Assembly (NCBI RefSeq): GCF_003943935.1
Contig: NZ_RJOB01000004.1
Location: 66,768 to 130,767, forward strand
Direction: 5' to 3'
DNA from: Streptococcus mitis
GTDB taxonomy: Bacteria > Bacillota > Bacilli > Lactobacillales > Streptococcaceae
Length of the DNA: 64,000 nt
Position 1 is the first letter of the stretch. Every line of letters begins with the position of its first letter. Of this stretch, positions 45,909 through 55,455 are shown in pieces. The position numbers were made by a program, and so were the translations under genes. The notes below the pieces were generated by a model that had not been told where the DNA came from, did not search any database, and was given only the letters and a program-made list of their open reading frames with translations.

Positions 45909-46952
45909 ATGGAAAAAAAGAAATTACGCATCAATATGTTGAGTTCAAGTGAGAAAGTAGCAGGGCAGGGAGTCTCAGGTGCTTACCGTGAATTAGTTCG
46001 TCTTCTTCACCGTGATGCCAAGGATCAATTGATTGTTACAGAAAATCTTCCAATCGAGGCAGATGTGACTCACTTTCATACGATTGATTTCCCCTATTAT
46101 TTATCAACATTCCAAAAGAAACGCTCAGGGAGAAAAATTGGCTATGTGCATTTCTTGCCTGATACACTTGAGGGGAGTTTGAAAATTCCATTTTTCTTAA
46201 AAGGAATTATTAAACGCTATGTATTTTCTTTTTACAACCGGATGGAGCACTTGGTTGTGGTTAATCCTATGTTTATTGAGGATTTGGTGGCAGCTGGTAT
46301 TCCACGTGAAAAAGTGACCTATATTCCTAACTTTGTCAACAAGGAAAAATGGCATCCTCTTCCACAAGAAGAGGTAGCGAGTCTGCGAACAGAGCTAGGT
46401 ATTAGTGAGAATCAGTTTATCGTAGTAGGTGCTGGTCAAGTTCAGAAACGTAAAGGGATTGATGACTTTATCCGTCTGGCTGAGGAATTGCCTCAGATTA
46501 CCTTTATCTGGGCTGGTGGTTTCTCTTTTGGTGGTATGACAGATGGTTATGAACGCTATAAGAAAATGATGGACAATCCCCCTAAAAATTTGATGTTTCC
46601 AGGTATTGTATCGCCAGAGCGTATGCGCGAATTGTATGCCCTAGCGGATCTTTTCTTGTTACCTAGTTACAATGAGCTCTTTCCTATGACTATCCTAGAA
46701 GCTGCCAGTTGTGAAGCTCCTATTATGTTGCGTGATTTGGATCTCTATAAGGTGATTTTGGAGGGAAATTATCGGGCGACAGCAGATAGAGAAGAGATGA
46801 AAGAAGCTATTCTGGAATATCAAGCGAATCCTGCTGCTTTAAAAGATTTGAAAGAAAAAGCTAAGAATATTTCTAGAGAGTATTCTGAAGAGCATCTGTT
46901 GCAAATCTGGTTGGACTTTTATGAGAAACAAGCCGCTTTAGGGAGAAAATAA
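45909..46952 (+). CDS. cpoA: Glycolipid galactosyltransferase CpoA
   Basis: CpoA adds galactose to glucosyl-diacylglycerol in pneumococcus to make galactosyl-glucosyl-diacylglycerol, the major membrane glycolipid; mutants change beta-lactam susceptibility. The 347-residue GT4-type protein has NMLSSSEKVAGQGVSGAYREL at the N-terminus (in two halves), VVVNPMFIEDLVAAGIPREK, VGAGQVQKRKGIDDFI and YNELFPMTILEAASC with the GT4 glutamate motif. The ATG at 45909 is taken by homology; there is no SD, fitting a leaderless mRNA. The GlcDAG synthase gene follows 15 bases later. Confidence 0.9.
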   Translation: MEKKKLRINMLSSSEKVAGQGVSGAYRELVRLLHRDAKDQLIVTENLPIEADVTHFHTIDFPYYLSTFQKKRSGRKIGYVHFLPDTLEGSLKIPFFLKGIIKRYVFSFYNRMEHLVVVNPMFIEDLVAAGIPREKVTYIPNFVNKEKWHPLPQEEVASLRTELGISENQFIVVGAGQVQKRKGIDDFIRLAEELPQITFIWAGGFSFGGMTDGYERYKKMMDNPPKNLMFPGIVSPERMRELYALADLFLLPSYNELFPMTILEAASCEAPIMLRDLDLYKVILEGNYRATADREEMKEAILEYQANPAALKDLKEKAKNISREYSEEHLLQIWLDFYEKQAALGRK

Positions 46953-46967
46953 AAAGTGAGGTAATCT

Positions 46968-48293
46968 ATGCGAATTGGTTTATTTACAGATACCTATTTT
47001 CCTCAGGTTTCTGGTGTTGCGACCAGTATTCGAACCTTGAAAACAGAACTTGAAAAGCAGGGGCATGCTGTTTTTATCTTTACGACTACAGATAAGGATG
47101 TCAATCGCTATGAAGATTGGCAAATTATCCGTATTCCAAGTGTTCCCTTCTTTGCTTTTAAGGACCGCCGCTTTGCCTACCGAGGATTTAGCAAGGCGCT
47201 TGAAATTGCCAAACAGTATCAACTGGATGTTATCCATACTCAGACAGAATTTTCTCTTGGTTTGTTGGGGATTTGGATTGCGCGTGAATTGGAAATTCCC
47301 GTCATTCATACCTATCACACCCAGTATGAAGACTACGTGCATTATATTGCTAAGGGGATGTTGATTCGTCCTAGTATGGTCAAGTATCTGGTCAGAGGTT
47401 TCCTGCACGATGTGGATGGGGTTATTTGCCCGAGTGAGATTGTCCGTGACTTGCTATCTGATTATAAAGTCAAGGTTGAAAAGCGGGTCATTCCAACTGG
47501 AATTGAATTAGCTAAGTTTGATCGTCCGGAAATCAAGCAGGAAAATTTGACAGAACTGCGTAGTAAATTAGGGATTCAAAGTAATGAAAAGATGTTGCTG
47601 AGTCTTTCTAGAATTTCCTATGAAAAAAATATTCAAGCAGTATTAGCAGCCTTTGCAGAAGTTCTGAGAGAAGAAGACAAAGTGAAACTGGTGGTAGCTG
47701 GAGATGGTCCTTATCTGGATGACCTTAAAGAGCAAGCCCAGAAACTAGAGATTCAAGACTCGGTCATCTTTACAGGAATGATTGCTCCCAGTGAGACGGC
47801 TCTTTACTATAAGGCAGCGGATTTCTTCATCTCGGCATCGACAAGCGAAACGCAGGGTTTGACATACTTGGAAAGCTTAGCTAGTGGAACGCCTGTCATT
47901 GCTCACGGAAATCCTTATCTGGACAATCTTATCAGTGATAAAATGTTTGGAACCTTGTACTATGGAGAACATGATTTAGCTGGTGCTATTTTGGAAGCCC
48001 TGATTGCAACACCAGACATGAATGAGCATACCTTATCAGAGAAGTTGTACGAGATTTCAGCTGAAAACTTTGGGAAACGAGTGCATGAGTTTTATCTGGA
48101 TGCCATTATTTCAAATAATTTCGAGAAAGATTTAGCCAAAGATGACACGGTCAGTCAGCGTATTTTTAAAACAGTTTTGTATCTACCGCAACAGGTGGTT
48201 GCTGTACCTGTAAAAGGTTCTAGACGTATGCTGAAGGCTTCAAAAACACAGTTAATCAGCATAAGAGATTATTGGAAAGAGCATGAAGAATAG
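46968..48293 (+). CDS. Glucosyl-diacylglycerol synthase, GT4 family
   Basis: A 441-residue glycosyltransferase that by its neighbour is the pneumococcal enzyme transferring glucose to diacylglycerol, making the substrate of CpoA. The GT4 pattern is IGLFTDTYFPQVSGVATSI at the start, DVIHTQTEFSLG, PTGIELAKF near residue 175, and STSETQGLTYLESLASGTPVI with the EX7E motif. SD GTGAGGT. The C-terminal 90 residues are basic, which would suit membrane attachment. Assignment to glucose and diacylglycerol is from the known pneumococcal pathway, not proven by the sequence alone. Confidence 0.85.
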   Translation: MRIGLFTDTYFPQVSGVATSIRTLKTELEKQGHAVFIFTTTDKDVNRYEDWQIIRIPSVPFFAFKDRRFAYRGFSKALEIAKQYQLDVIHTQTEFSLGLLGIWIARELEIPVIHTYHTQYEDYVHYIAKGMLIRPSMVKYLVRGFLHDVDGVICPSEIVRDLLSDYKVKVEKRVIPTGIELAKFDRPEIKQENLTELRSKLGIQSNEKMLLSLSRISYEKNIQAVLAAFAEVLREEDKVKLVVAGDGPYLDDLKEQAQKLEIQDSVIFTGMIAPSETALYYKAADFFISASTSETQGLTYLESLASGTPVIAHGNPYLDNLISDKMFGTLYYGEHDLAGAILEALIATPDMNEHTLSEKLYEISAENFGKRVHEFYLDAIISNNFEKDLAKDDTVSQRIFKTVLYLPQQVVAVPVKGSRRMLKASKTQLISIRDYWKEHEE

Positions 48294-48307
48294 AAAGAGG
48301 AACAGCT

Positions 48308-48499
48308 ATGAAAAAACAATTAATGAGAAGTGGTCGTGATAAAAAGATTGCTGGTGTTTGTGCCGGGGTGGCCTATTATCTAGATATGGATCCGACTATT
48401 GTTCGAGTTATTTGGGGTGTCCTTGCTTGCTGTTACGGAGCTGGAATTGTAGCTTATATCATTTTATGGATTATTGCACCAGTAGCAAGTGACTATTGA
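48308..48499 (+). CDS. PspC-domain small membrane protein
   Basis: A 63-residue protein with the phage-shock-protein-C fold: KKQLMRSGRDKKIAGVCAG, then AYYLDMDPTIVRVIWG, then one or two membrane helices (LACCYGAGIVAYIILWIIAP). It starts 14 bases after the glycosyltransferase and probably shares its transcript. PspC-type proteins act in envelope stress in several bacteria; the function in streptococci is not known. It is unrelated to the pneumococcal surface protein also named PspC. Confidence 0.86.
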   Translation: MKKQLMRSGRDKKIAGVCAGVAYYLDMDPTIVRVIWGVLACCYGAGIVAYIILWIIAPVASDY

Positions 48500-48557
48500 A
48501 AACTAGCTCAATTCATGCTAAGATAATAGAAAATAGAATGTAACGAAGGAGATAAAA

Positions 48558-48692
48558 ATGGCATTTGGAGATAATGGAAAACGTAAAAAAACTATGTTTG
48601 AGAAATTAACCTTGCTTATCGTGCTTATCATGTTAGTAGCAAGTATTTTGGGAATTTTTGCAACTGCAATTGGTGCCCTCAGTAATCTATAA
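48558..48692 (+). CDS. DUF4044-type 44-residue membrane peptide
   Basis: A short gene of 44 codons with SD GAAGGAG and ATG at 48558. It reads MAFGDNGKRKKTMFEKL, then one hydrophobic helix LLIVLIMLVASILGIFA, then TAIGALSNL. The basic N-terminus and single helix match the DUF4044 family of small streptococcal membrane proteins. Function unknown. It lies between the PspC-domain protein and obg, where small membrane peptides are common in this group. Confidence 0.8.
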   Translation: MAFGDNGKRKKTMFEKLTLLIVLIMLVASILGIFATAIGALSNL

Positions 48693-48707
48693 AATAGATT
48701 CAAGAAA

Positions 48708-48742
48708 ATTTAGTGACTGGGATTTCCCAGCCCTTTTTTAAA
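48708..48742 (+). terminator. Terminator between DUF4044 gene and obg
   Basis: A short hairpin (ACTGGGAT with the downstream ATTTCCCAG: CTGGGA / TCCCAG) followed by CCCTTTTTTTAAAG. It separates the glycolipid genes from obg, partly at most. Confidence 0.5.
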
Positions 48743-48755
48743 GTGAGAAGAAAAA

Positions 48756-50066
48756 ATGAGTATGTTTTTAGATACAGCTAAGATTAAGGTCAAGGCTGGT
48801 AATGGTGGCGATGGTATGGTTGCCTTTCGCCGTGAAAAATATGTCCCTAATGGCGGTCCTTGGGGCGGTGATGGTGGTCGTGGAGGCAATGTCGTCTTCG
48901 TTGTAGATGAAGGTCTACGTACCCTCATGGATTTCCGCTACAATCGTCATTTTAAGGCTGATTCTGGTGAAAAAGGAATGACCAAAGGAATGCATGGTCG
49001 TGGTGCAGAAGACCTCAGAGTTCGAGTACCACAAGGTACGACTGTTCGTGATGCGGAGACAGGCAAGGTCTTGACAGATTTGATTGAACACGGTCAAGAA
49101 TTTATTGTAGCTCACGGTGGTCGTGGTGGACGTGGAAATATTCGCTTTGCGACTCCAAAAAATCCTGCACCGGAAATCTCTGAAAATGGAGAACCAGGTC
49201 AGGAACGTGAGTTACAATTGGAACTAAAAATCTTAGCAGATGTTGGTTTAGTTGGATTCCCATCTGTAGGGAAATCAACACTTTTAAGTGTTATCACATC
49301 TGCTAAACCTAAAATTGGTGCCTACCACTTTACCACTATTGTGCCAAATTTAGGAATGGTTCGTACCCAATCGGGTGAATCTTTTGCAGTAGCTGATCTA
49401 CCAGGATTGATTGAAGGTGCTAGTCAAGGTGTTGGTTTGGGAACTCAGTTCCTCCGTCATATTGAGCGTACACGTGTCATCCTTCACATCATTGATATGT
49501 CAGCTAGCGAAGGTCGTGATCCTTATGAGGATTATCTGGCCATTAACAAGGAGTTGGAGTCATATAATCTTCGTCTCATGGAGCGTCCACAGATTATTGT
49601 AGCTAATAAGATGGATATGCCTGAGAGTCAGGAAAATCTTGTAGAATTCAAGAAGAAATTAGCTACAAACTATGATGAATTTGAAGAGTTACCAGCAATC
49701 TTCCCAATTTCTGGATTGACCAAGCAAGGTCTGGCTACGCTCTTGGATGCTACAGCTGAATTGTTAGACAAAACACCAGAATTCTTGCTTTACGACGAGT
49801 CCGATATGGAAGAAGAAGCTTACTATGGATTTGATGAGGAAGAAAAAGCCTTTGAAATTAGCCGTGATGACGATGCTACATGGGTACTTTCTGGTGAAAA
49901 ACTGATGAAACTCTTTAATATGACCAACTTTGATCGTGATGAATCTGTCATGAAATTTGCCCGTCAGCTTCGTGGTATGGGGGTTGATGAAGCCCTTCGT
50001 ACGCGTGGTGCTAAGGATGGGGACTTGGTCCGCATTGGTAAATTTGAGTTTGAATTTGTAGATTAG
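48756..50066 (+). CDS. obg: GTPase ObgE
   Basis: Obg is an essential GTPase in late 50S assembly and stress signalling. The 436-residue protein has the glycine-rich Obg fold ([32 protein letters not shown]) up to about residue 158, the G-domain ([35 protein letters not shown]) to about 330, and the C-terminal OCT domain ([19 protein letters not shown]). It has a full, intact frame. A 51-residue gene follows 9 bases later. Confidence 0.97.
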   Translation: MSMFLDTAKIKVKAGNGGDGMVAFRREKYVPNGGPWGGDGGRGGNVVFVVDEGLRTLMDFRYNRHFKADSGEKGMTKGMHGRGAEDLRVRVPQGTTVRDAETGKVLTDLIEHGQEFIVAHGGRGGRGNIRFATPKNPAPEISENGEPGQERELQLELKILADVGLVGFPSVGKSTLLSVITSAKPKIGAYHFTTIVPNLGMVRTQSGESFAVADLPGLIEGASQGVGLGTQFLRHIERTRVILHIIDMSASEGRDPYEDYLAINKELESYNLRLMERPQIIVANKMDMPESQENLVEFKKKLATNYDEFEELPAIFPISGLTKQGLATLLDATAELLDKTPEFLLYDESDMEEEAYYGFDEEEKAFEISRDDDATWVLSGEKLMKLFNMTNFDRDESVMKFARQLRGMGVDEALRTRGAKDGDLVRIGKFEFEFVD

Positions 50067-50075
50067 GAGACTAGT

Positions 50076-50231
50076 ATGGGAGATAAACCGATATCTTTCC
50101 GAGATGCGGATGGCAATTTTGTTTCCGCCGCAGACGTTTGGAATGAAAAGAAATTGGAAGAACTATTTAATCGTCTCAATCCAAATCGTTCTTTGAGATT
50201 GGCACGAACTAAAAAAGACAATCCATCTTAA
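50076..50231 (+). CDS. Conserved small hypothetical protein, 51 residues
   Basis: The 51-codon frame starts at an ATG with SD AGGAG 6 bases upstream and ends at a TAA. It reads MGDKPISFRDADGNFVSAAD, WNEKKLEELFNRLNPNR and SLRLARTKKDNPS. It is polar with no signal or membrane helix. I recall a small gene after obg in pneumococci, so it is probably real and cotranscribed with obg. Family and function unknown. Confidence 0.75.
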   Translation: MGDKPISFRDADGNFVSAADVWNEKKLEELFNRLNPNRSLRLARTKKDNPS

Positions 50232-50285
50232 ACACGTAATATAAAACTCCAATTATCAGTCAAGTTAACTGTAACAAATAGAAGC

Positions 50286-50325
50286 TAAGATCAAGAAAGG
50301 GCAAAATTTGTCCTTTCTTTTTACT
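50286..50325 (+). terminator. Terminator after obg operon
   Basis: AAGAAAGG(G) pairs with CCTTTCTT across about ten bases, followed by five Ts. Strong intrinsic terminator. Confidence 0.85.
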
Positions 50326-50335
50326 TATAAATTAT

Positions 50336-50442
50336 AGTGTATTGAAATAGAATATGAACAAATTGATTAGGGAATTCAAATCAAATCTCTAACAAGGCTT
50401 TAGAAGTTGTGTTGTTCTATTCTAGATTCAAAAAACTACACT
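50336..50442. repeat. Probable RUP element (107 bp)
   Basis: Imperfect terminal inverted repeats (AGTGTATTGAAATAGAAT at the left, ATTCTAGATTCAAAAAAC then TACACT at the right), total 107 bp, which is the RUP length. A related, more decayed copy is at 63,437. RUP is thought to be moved by IS630-like transposases into TA sites. It lies at the obg/ABC junction, the likely point of rearrangement. The assignment is by memory of the repeat. Confidence 0.65.
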
Positions 50443-50478
50443 TTTTCTATTAAAAAAAGAATTTTTTTACAAAAATAG

Positions 50479-50507
50479 TTGGTTATTTAGTTTATTTATG
50501 CTATAAT
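50479..50507 (+). promoter_or_regulatory. Promoter of the amino-acid ABC operon
   Basis: TTGGTT (50479-50484), 17 bases, extended -10 TGCTATAAT (hexamer 50502-50507), 30 bases before the first gene. Good vegetative promoter. Confidence 0.75.
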
Positions 50508-50536
50508 GGGAACAATTATTTTTAGGAGGTGTTAGT

Positions 50537-51178
50537 ATGTCTTATTTGTTTGAGATATTACCGAGTTTATTGAGCGGTGCAAGCATGACTTTACAGGTTT
50601 TTGTACTGGTCTTGATTTTTTCTATTCCTTTGGGCGTTTTGATTGCCTTTGCCTTGCAAGTCCATTGGAAGCTCCTCCATCATCTGATTAATATTTATAT
50701 TTGGATTATGCGAGGCACACCCTTGCTCTTGCAATTGATTTTTATTTATTATGTGCTGCCAAGTATTGGGATTCGTTTGGACCGTCTTCCTGCGGCTATC
50801 ATTGCCTTTGTTCTCAATTATGCGGCTTACTTTGCTGAAATCTTCCGTGGGGGGATTGATACTATCCCTAAAGGTCAATATGAGGCTGCCAAGGTCTTGA
50901 AGTTCAGTCCTTTTGCCACAGTACGCTATATTATTTTGCCTCAGGTGACTAAGATTGTTCTTCCTAGTGTCTTTAATGAGGTTATGAGTTTGGTCAAGGA
51001 TACCTCTCTGGTCTATGCTCTAGGCATTTCAGACCTTATCTTGGCGAGTCGAACAGCTGCCAACCGTGATGCTAGTCTGGTTCCTATGTTCTTGGCAGGT
51101 GCTATTTACTTGATTTTGATTGGTATTGTGACTATTCTTGCCAAAAAAGTTGAGAAGAAGTACAGTTACTATAGATAG
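50537..51178 (+). CDS. Amino-acid ABC transporter permease
   Basis: A 213-residue permease of the polar amino-acid family (HisM/GlnP-like). Five hydrophobic segments are visible (ILPSLLSGASMTLQVFVLVLI first); the EAA loop is EAAKVLKFSPFATVRYIILPQ, typical of the group, and WIMRGTPLLLQLIFIYY is the HisMQ signature. It is followed 9 bases later by the ATPase and then by the binding protein; the three make one complete importer. Substrate (cystine, glutamine or another) cannot be told. Confidence 0.9.
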   Translation: MSYLFEILPSLLSGASMTLQVFVLVLIFSIPLGVLIAFALQVHWKLLHHLINIYIWIMRGTPLLLQLIFIYYVLPSIGIRLDRLPAAIIAFVLNYAAYFAEIFRGGIDTIPKGQYEAAKVLKFSPFATVRYIILPQVTKIVLPSVFNEVMSLVKDTSLVYALGISDLILASRTAANRDASLVPMFLAGAIYLILIGIVTILAKKVEKKYSYYR

Positions 51179-51187
51179 GAGGCTGCT

Positions 51188-51817
51188 ATGTTAGAATTAC
51201 GAAATATTAATAAGGGATTTGCTGGAAAGCAAATTTTATCTAATTTCAGTCTAAAAATTCCTGAAAAGCAAATCCTGGCTATCGTTGGACCTTCTGGTGG
51301 AGGTAAGACAACTCTCTTACGTATGCTTGCGGGTCTTGAAACCATTGATTCAGGACAAATCTTTTATAATGGAGAACATTTAGAACTGGATGAACTGGAG
51401 AAGCGAAATCTACTGGGATTTGTATTCCAAGATTTTCAACTTTTCCCTCATTTATCAGTTCTGGACAATTTGACCTTATCGCCTGTAAAAACTATGGGAA
51501 TGAAGCAGAATGAGGCTGAGCAGAAGGCGCGAGGACTTTTGGAACAGTTAGGACTGGCTGGTCATGCAGATGCCTATCCTTTCTCACTATCTGGTGGACA
51601 AAAGCAGCGGGTGGCCTTGGCGCGTGCTATGATGATTGATCCAGAAATCATTGGCTACGATGAACCAACTTCTGCCCTAGATCCAGAATTGCGCTTGGAA
51701 GTGGAAAAATTGATCTTGCAAAATAGGGAACTTGGGATGACGCAGATTGTGGTTACCCACGATTTACAATTCGCTGAAAATATCGCAGATCAGATTCTCA
51801 AGGTTGAGCCAAAGTAG
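51188..51817 (+). CDS. Amino-acid ABC transporter ATP-binding protein
   Basis: A 209-residue ATPase with Walker A VGPSGGGKTTLLR (residues 32-44), the Q-loop FVFQDFQLFPHL, the signature SLSGGQKQRVALARAM (135-150), Walker B IIGYDEPTSALDPEL and the switch VTHDLQFAE. It is of the GlnQ/HisP group. SD AGGAGG; overlap-free, 9 bases after the permease. Confidence 0.92.
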   Translation: MLELRNINKGFAGKQILSNFSLKIPEKQILAIVGPSGGGKTTLLRMLAGLETIDSGQIFYNGEHLELDELEKRNLLGFVFQDFQLFPHLSVLDNLTLSPVKTMGMKQNEAEQKARGLLEQLGLAGHADAYPFSLSGGQKQRVALARAMMIDPEIIGYDEPTSALDPELRLEVEKLILQNRELGMTQIVVTHDLQFAENIADQILKVEPK

Positions 51818-51826
51818 GAGGTGCCG

Positions 51827-52666
51827 ATGACTAATAAGAAAATTGCTTTAGTATTGGTTTCACTCCTGACTCTCTTTTTAACAGCTTGTACTCAGAAGGC
51901 TAGCGATCCAAAGCAGGATAACTGGGATAAGTATCAAGAGCAAGGGACGATTACTATTGGTTTTGACAATACCTTTGTACCCATGGGATTTGAAGAAAAG
52001 AATGGCCAATATACAGGCTTTGATATTGACTTAGCACAAGCAGTTTCTGAAAAATTAGGTGTTAAGGTTCAATTTCAGCCAATCGACTGGGATATGAAGG
52101 AAACGGAACTGCAAAATGGAACCATAGATGCCATCTGGAATGGCTATTCTGCCACTGATGAACGCCGAGAGAAGGTTGCCTTTAGCATTCCATATATGGA
52201 AAATCAGCAAGTTCTGGTTGCGAAGAAAAGCCAGCAAATTCATTCAGTAGAGGATATGAAGGATAAGACCTTGGGAGCCCAAGCAGGTTCCTCTGGTTAT
52301 TTAGACTTCGAAGCTCAGTCAGAATTACTGAAAAATCGTGTCAAAGACCAGAAAGCCAATCAATACCAGAGTTTTAATGAGGCCTTGATTGATTTGAAAA
52401 ATGACCGGATTGATGCCTTGTTGATTGACCGAGTGTATGCTAATTACTATCTTCAGTCTGAGGGGATATTAAATGACTACAATGTCTTTTCGGCTGGATT
52501 TGAAAGTGAATCTTTTGCAGTCGGAGTTAGACCAGCTGATAAAAGATTACTACAAGCTTTAAACCAAGCTTTTGTTCAACTTTACCAAGAAGGTAAGTTC
52601 CAAGAAATCAGCCAAAAATGGTTTGGAGAAGATGTGGCAACCAAAGAAGTAAAAAGTAGAGATTGA
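51827..52666 (+). CDS. Amino-acid ABC transporter substrate-binding lipoprotein
   Basis: A 279-residue solute-binding protein (SBP_bac_3 family). Signal peptide MTNKKIALVLVSLLTLFL ends in the lipobox LTAC (cysteine about residue 21), so it is a lipoprotein on the outer face. Then TITIGFDNTFVPMGFEEKNG, GFDIDLAQAVSEKLG, and GTIDAIWNGYSATDERREK match the family. The ATG at 51827 follows AGGAGG by five bases; the in-frame GTG at 51821 lies in the SD. A terminator pair follows. Confidence 0.92.
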   Translation: MTNKKIALVLVSLLTLFLTACTQKASDPKQDNWDKYQEQGTITIGFDNTFVPMGFEEKNGQYTGFDIDLAQAVSEKLGVKVQFQPIDWDMKETELQNGTIDAIWNGYSATDERREKVAFSIPYMENQQVLVAKKSQQIHSVEDMKDKTLGAQAGSSGYLDFEAQSELLKNRVKDQKANQYQSFNEALIDLKNDRIDALLIDRVYANYYLQSEGILNDYNVFSAGFESESFAVGVRPADKRLLQALNQAFVQLYQEGKFQEISQKWFGEDVATKEVKSRD

Positions 52667-52689
52667 GTTTTTCCTCAGTCTCTTTTTGC
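52658..52689 (+). terminator. Terminator after ABC operon
   Basis: AGAGATTGAG pairs with CTCAGTCTCT (one G-U pair), six-base loop, then TTTTTG. It overlaps the stop codon of the binding-protein gene. Confidence 0.85.
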
Positions 52690-52692
52690 ATC

Positions 52693-52721
52693 AAAAAATC
52701 CCCTGGCAAATACCAGAGGAT
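52693..52721 (-). terminator. Terminator after lysS
   Basis: On the minus strand CCTCTGG pairs with CCAGGGG (one G-U pair), followed by ATTTTTTG. It closes lysS, which converges with the ABC operon. Confidence 0.8.
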
Positions 52722-52727
52722 AAGAGT

Positions 52728-54227
<1,500 letters not shown>

Positions 54228-54321
54228 CTAGTTTTACTCAAAATTGAATACGATGAGTCATTTTTTGCGATACTCCCATTTTATCATAAATAAGCAAGAA
54301 ATTCACGGATAATCTTTAAAA

Positions 54322-54354
54322 ACTAAAAAGAACTTGACGCTAAAATCAAGTTCT
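54322..54354 (-). terminator. Terminator after histidine phosphatase gene
   Basis: On the minus strand GAACTTGA pairs with TCAAGTTC around an eight-base loop, followed by TTTTTAG. Closes the PopT-YbaK-phosphatase operon. Confidence 0.85.
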
Positions 54355-54355
54355 G

Positions 54356-54973
54356 TTATTGATAGGAAGTATCATTCCAAGTATTGAGAGTGAATGTTTC
54401 AAAATCATGGGTTTCTAGAATGGTTAGGCTGGCATTTGCTAGACCTCCATCTTTACGAAGAAGTGGTTCTTTATAACCTAGAAGAGTACGAAGACTGGCA
54501 GTAAGATTGGCACCGTGTCCGACAATTAGAATACGCTCAGCCGGACTATCTTTTAAGGATTTGATAAATTGGATAGTTCGTTGTGTTGTGCTATAGAGGG
54601 ATTCAGCTCCGAACATTTGAGTGTCAAATTGAGCAAGATTAGATCGGAAAGCTTTGATTTGCTGCGGATAAATAGCTTCCAAGGTTGCGATTTTTAAACC
54701 TTCCAACTTCCCCAGCTGCCATTCACGGAGGTCAGGAACACTTTCTAAAGGACAGAGGGTCTGGAGTTGACTTTGGATAATCTCGGCAGATTTGACCGCT
54801 CGAGGTAAATCACTTGAATAAATCTGATCAAAAGGAATTTCCTTGAGATACTGGCCGAGTTTTTTGAGGGTGTCAATGGATTCAGGAAGAAGGGGAGAGT
54901 CTCCACTAGCACCTTGAAAGCGTCCTTCCTGGTTCCAGAGGGTACGGCCGTGGCGGACAAAGTAGAGTTTCAT
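54356..54973 (-). CDS. Histidine phosphatase family protein
   Basis: A 205-residue member of the phosphoglycerate-mutase-like superfamily with the catalytic block YFVRHGRTLWNQEGRFQG (RHG) at the N-terminus, ADPRA-like SDLPRAVKSAE near residue 58, and the second histidine in ILIVGHGANL. Members act as phosphatases (GpmB/CobC-like) or mutases; the substrate is unknown. It overlaps the ybaK-type gene by 4 bases and is the last gene of the PopT operon. Confidence 0.9.
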   Translation of the reverse strand: MKLYFVRHGRTLWNQEGRFQGASGDSPLLPESIDTLKKLGQYLKEIPFDQIYSSDLPRAVKSAEIIQSQLQTLCPLESVPDLREWQLGKLEGLKIATLEAIYPQQIKAFRSNLAQFDTQMFGAESLYSTTQRTIQFIKSLKDSPAERILIVGHGANLTASLRTLLGYKEPLLRKDGGLANASLTILETHDFETFTLNTWNDTSYQ

Positions 54974-55455
54974 TCTTGGTTGCCCTCCAAGATATCTGCA
55001 AAGTCAGCTTTTACAAAGCTAGCCAAGTCTTGTGGAGCGACGATAATACTGTGTCCGACTTCCCCAGCGGAGACAATCATTTGCTCCGAGTCTAGAGCGA
55101 TCTTATCGATAAAAATGGGGTAATTATGTTTTTGACGAATACCAACAGGATTATTGGCTCCATGAATGTAACCAGTTGTTTTTTCCAAGTCCTTTTGGGG
55201 AATCATGCTCACTTTTTTATTGCCAGAAATTTTAGCTAGTTTCTTTTCAGACAAGTGTTTAGTGATAGGCACTATTCCAATAATCGGTCCTGTTTTATCT
55301 CCTAAAAGCGCCAAGGTTTTGAAAATCTGATCTCGTTCATAACCTTGAGGCAGCTCTCCTTCCAGGGCATTGATTTGAATCCCCTGATGTGGGATACCTG
55401 CTTTAGACAGAATTTGTTCCACCAATGTTTTTTTGATTTTAACTTTTTTTGACAT
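54970..55455 (-). CDS. ybaK: YbaK/EbsC family aminoacyl-tRNA deacylase
   Basis: YbaK-type proteins remove cysteine wrongly attached to tRNA-Pro. The 161-residue protein matches the family: KKTLVEQILSKAGIPHQ at the start, LGDKTGPIIGIVPITKHLSEKK with the catalytic lysine region, GYIHGANNPVGI (family motif) and SAGEVGHSIIVAPQDLA. Overlaps the neighbouring genes by 4 and 1 bases, so it is the middle gene of an operon. A role in translation quality control is inferred from the family. Confidence 0.88.
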   Translation of the reverse strand: MSKKVKIKKTLVEQILSKAGIPHQGIQINALEGELPQGYERDQIFKTLALLGDKTGPIIGIVPITKHLSEKKLAKISGNKKVSMIPQKDLEKTTGYIHGANNPVGIRQKHNYPIFIDKIALDSEQMIVSAGEVGHSIIVAPQDLASFVKADFADILEGNQE

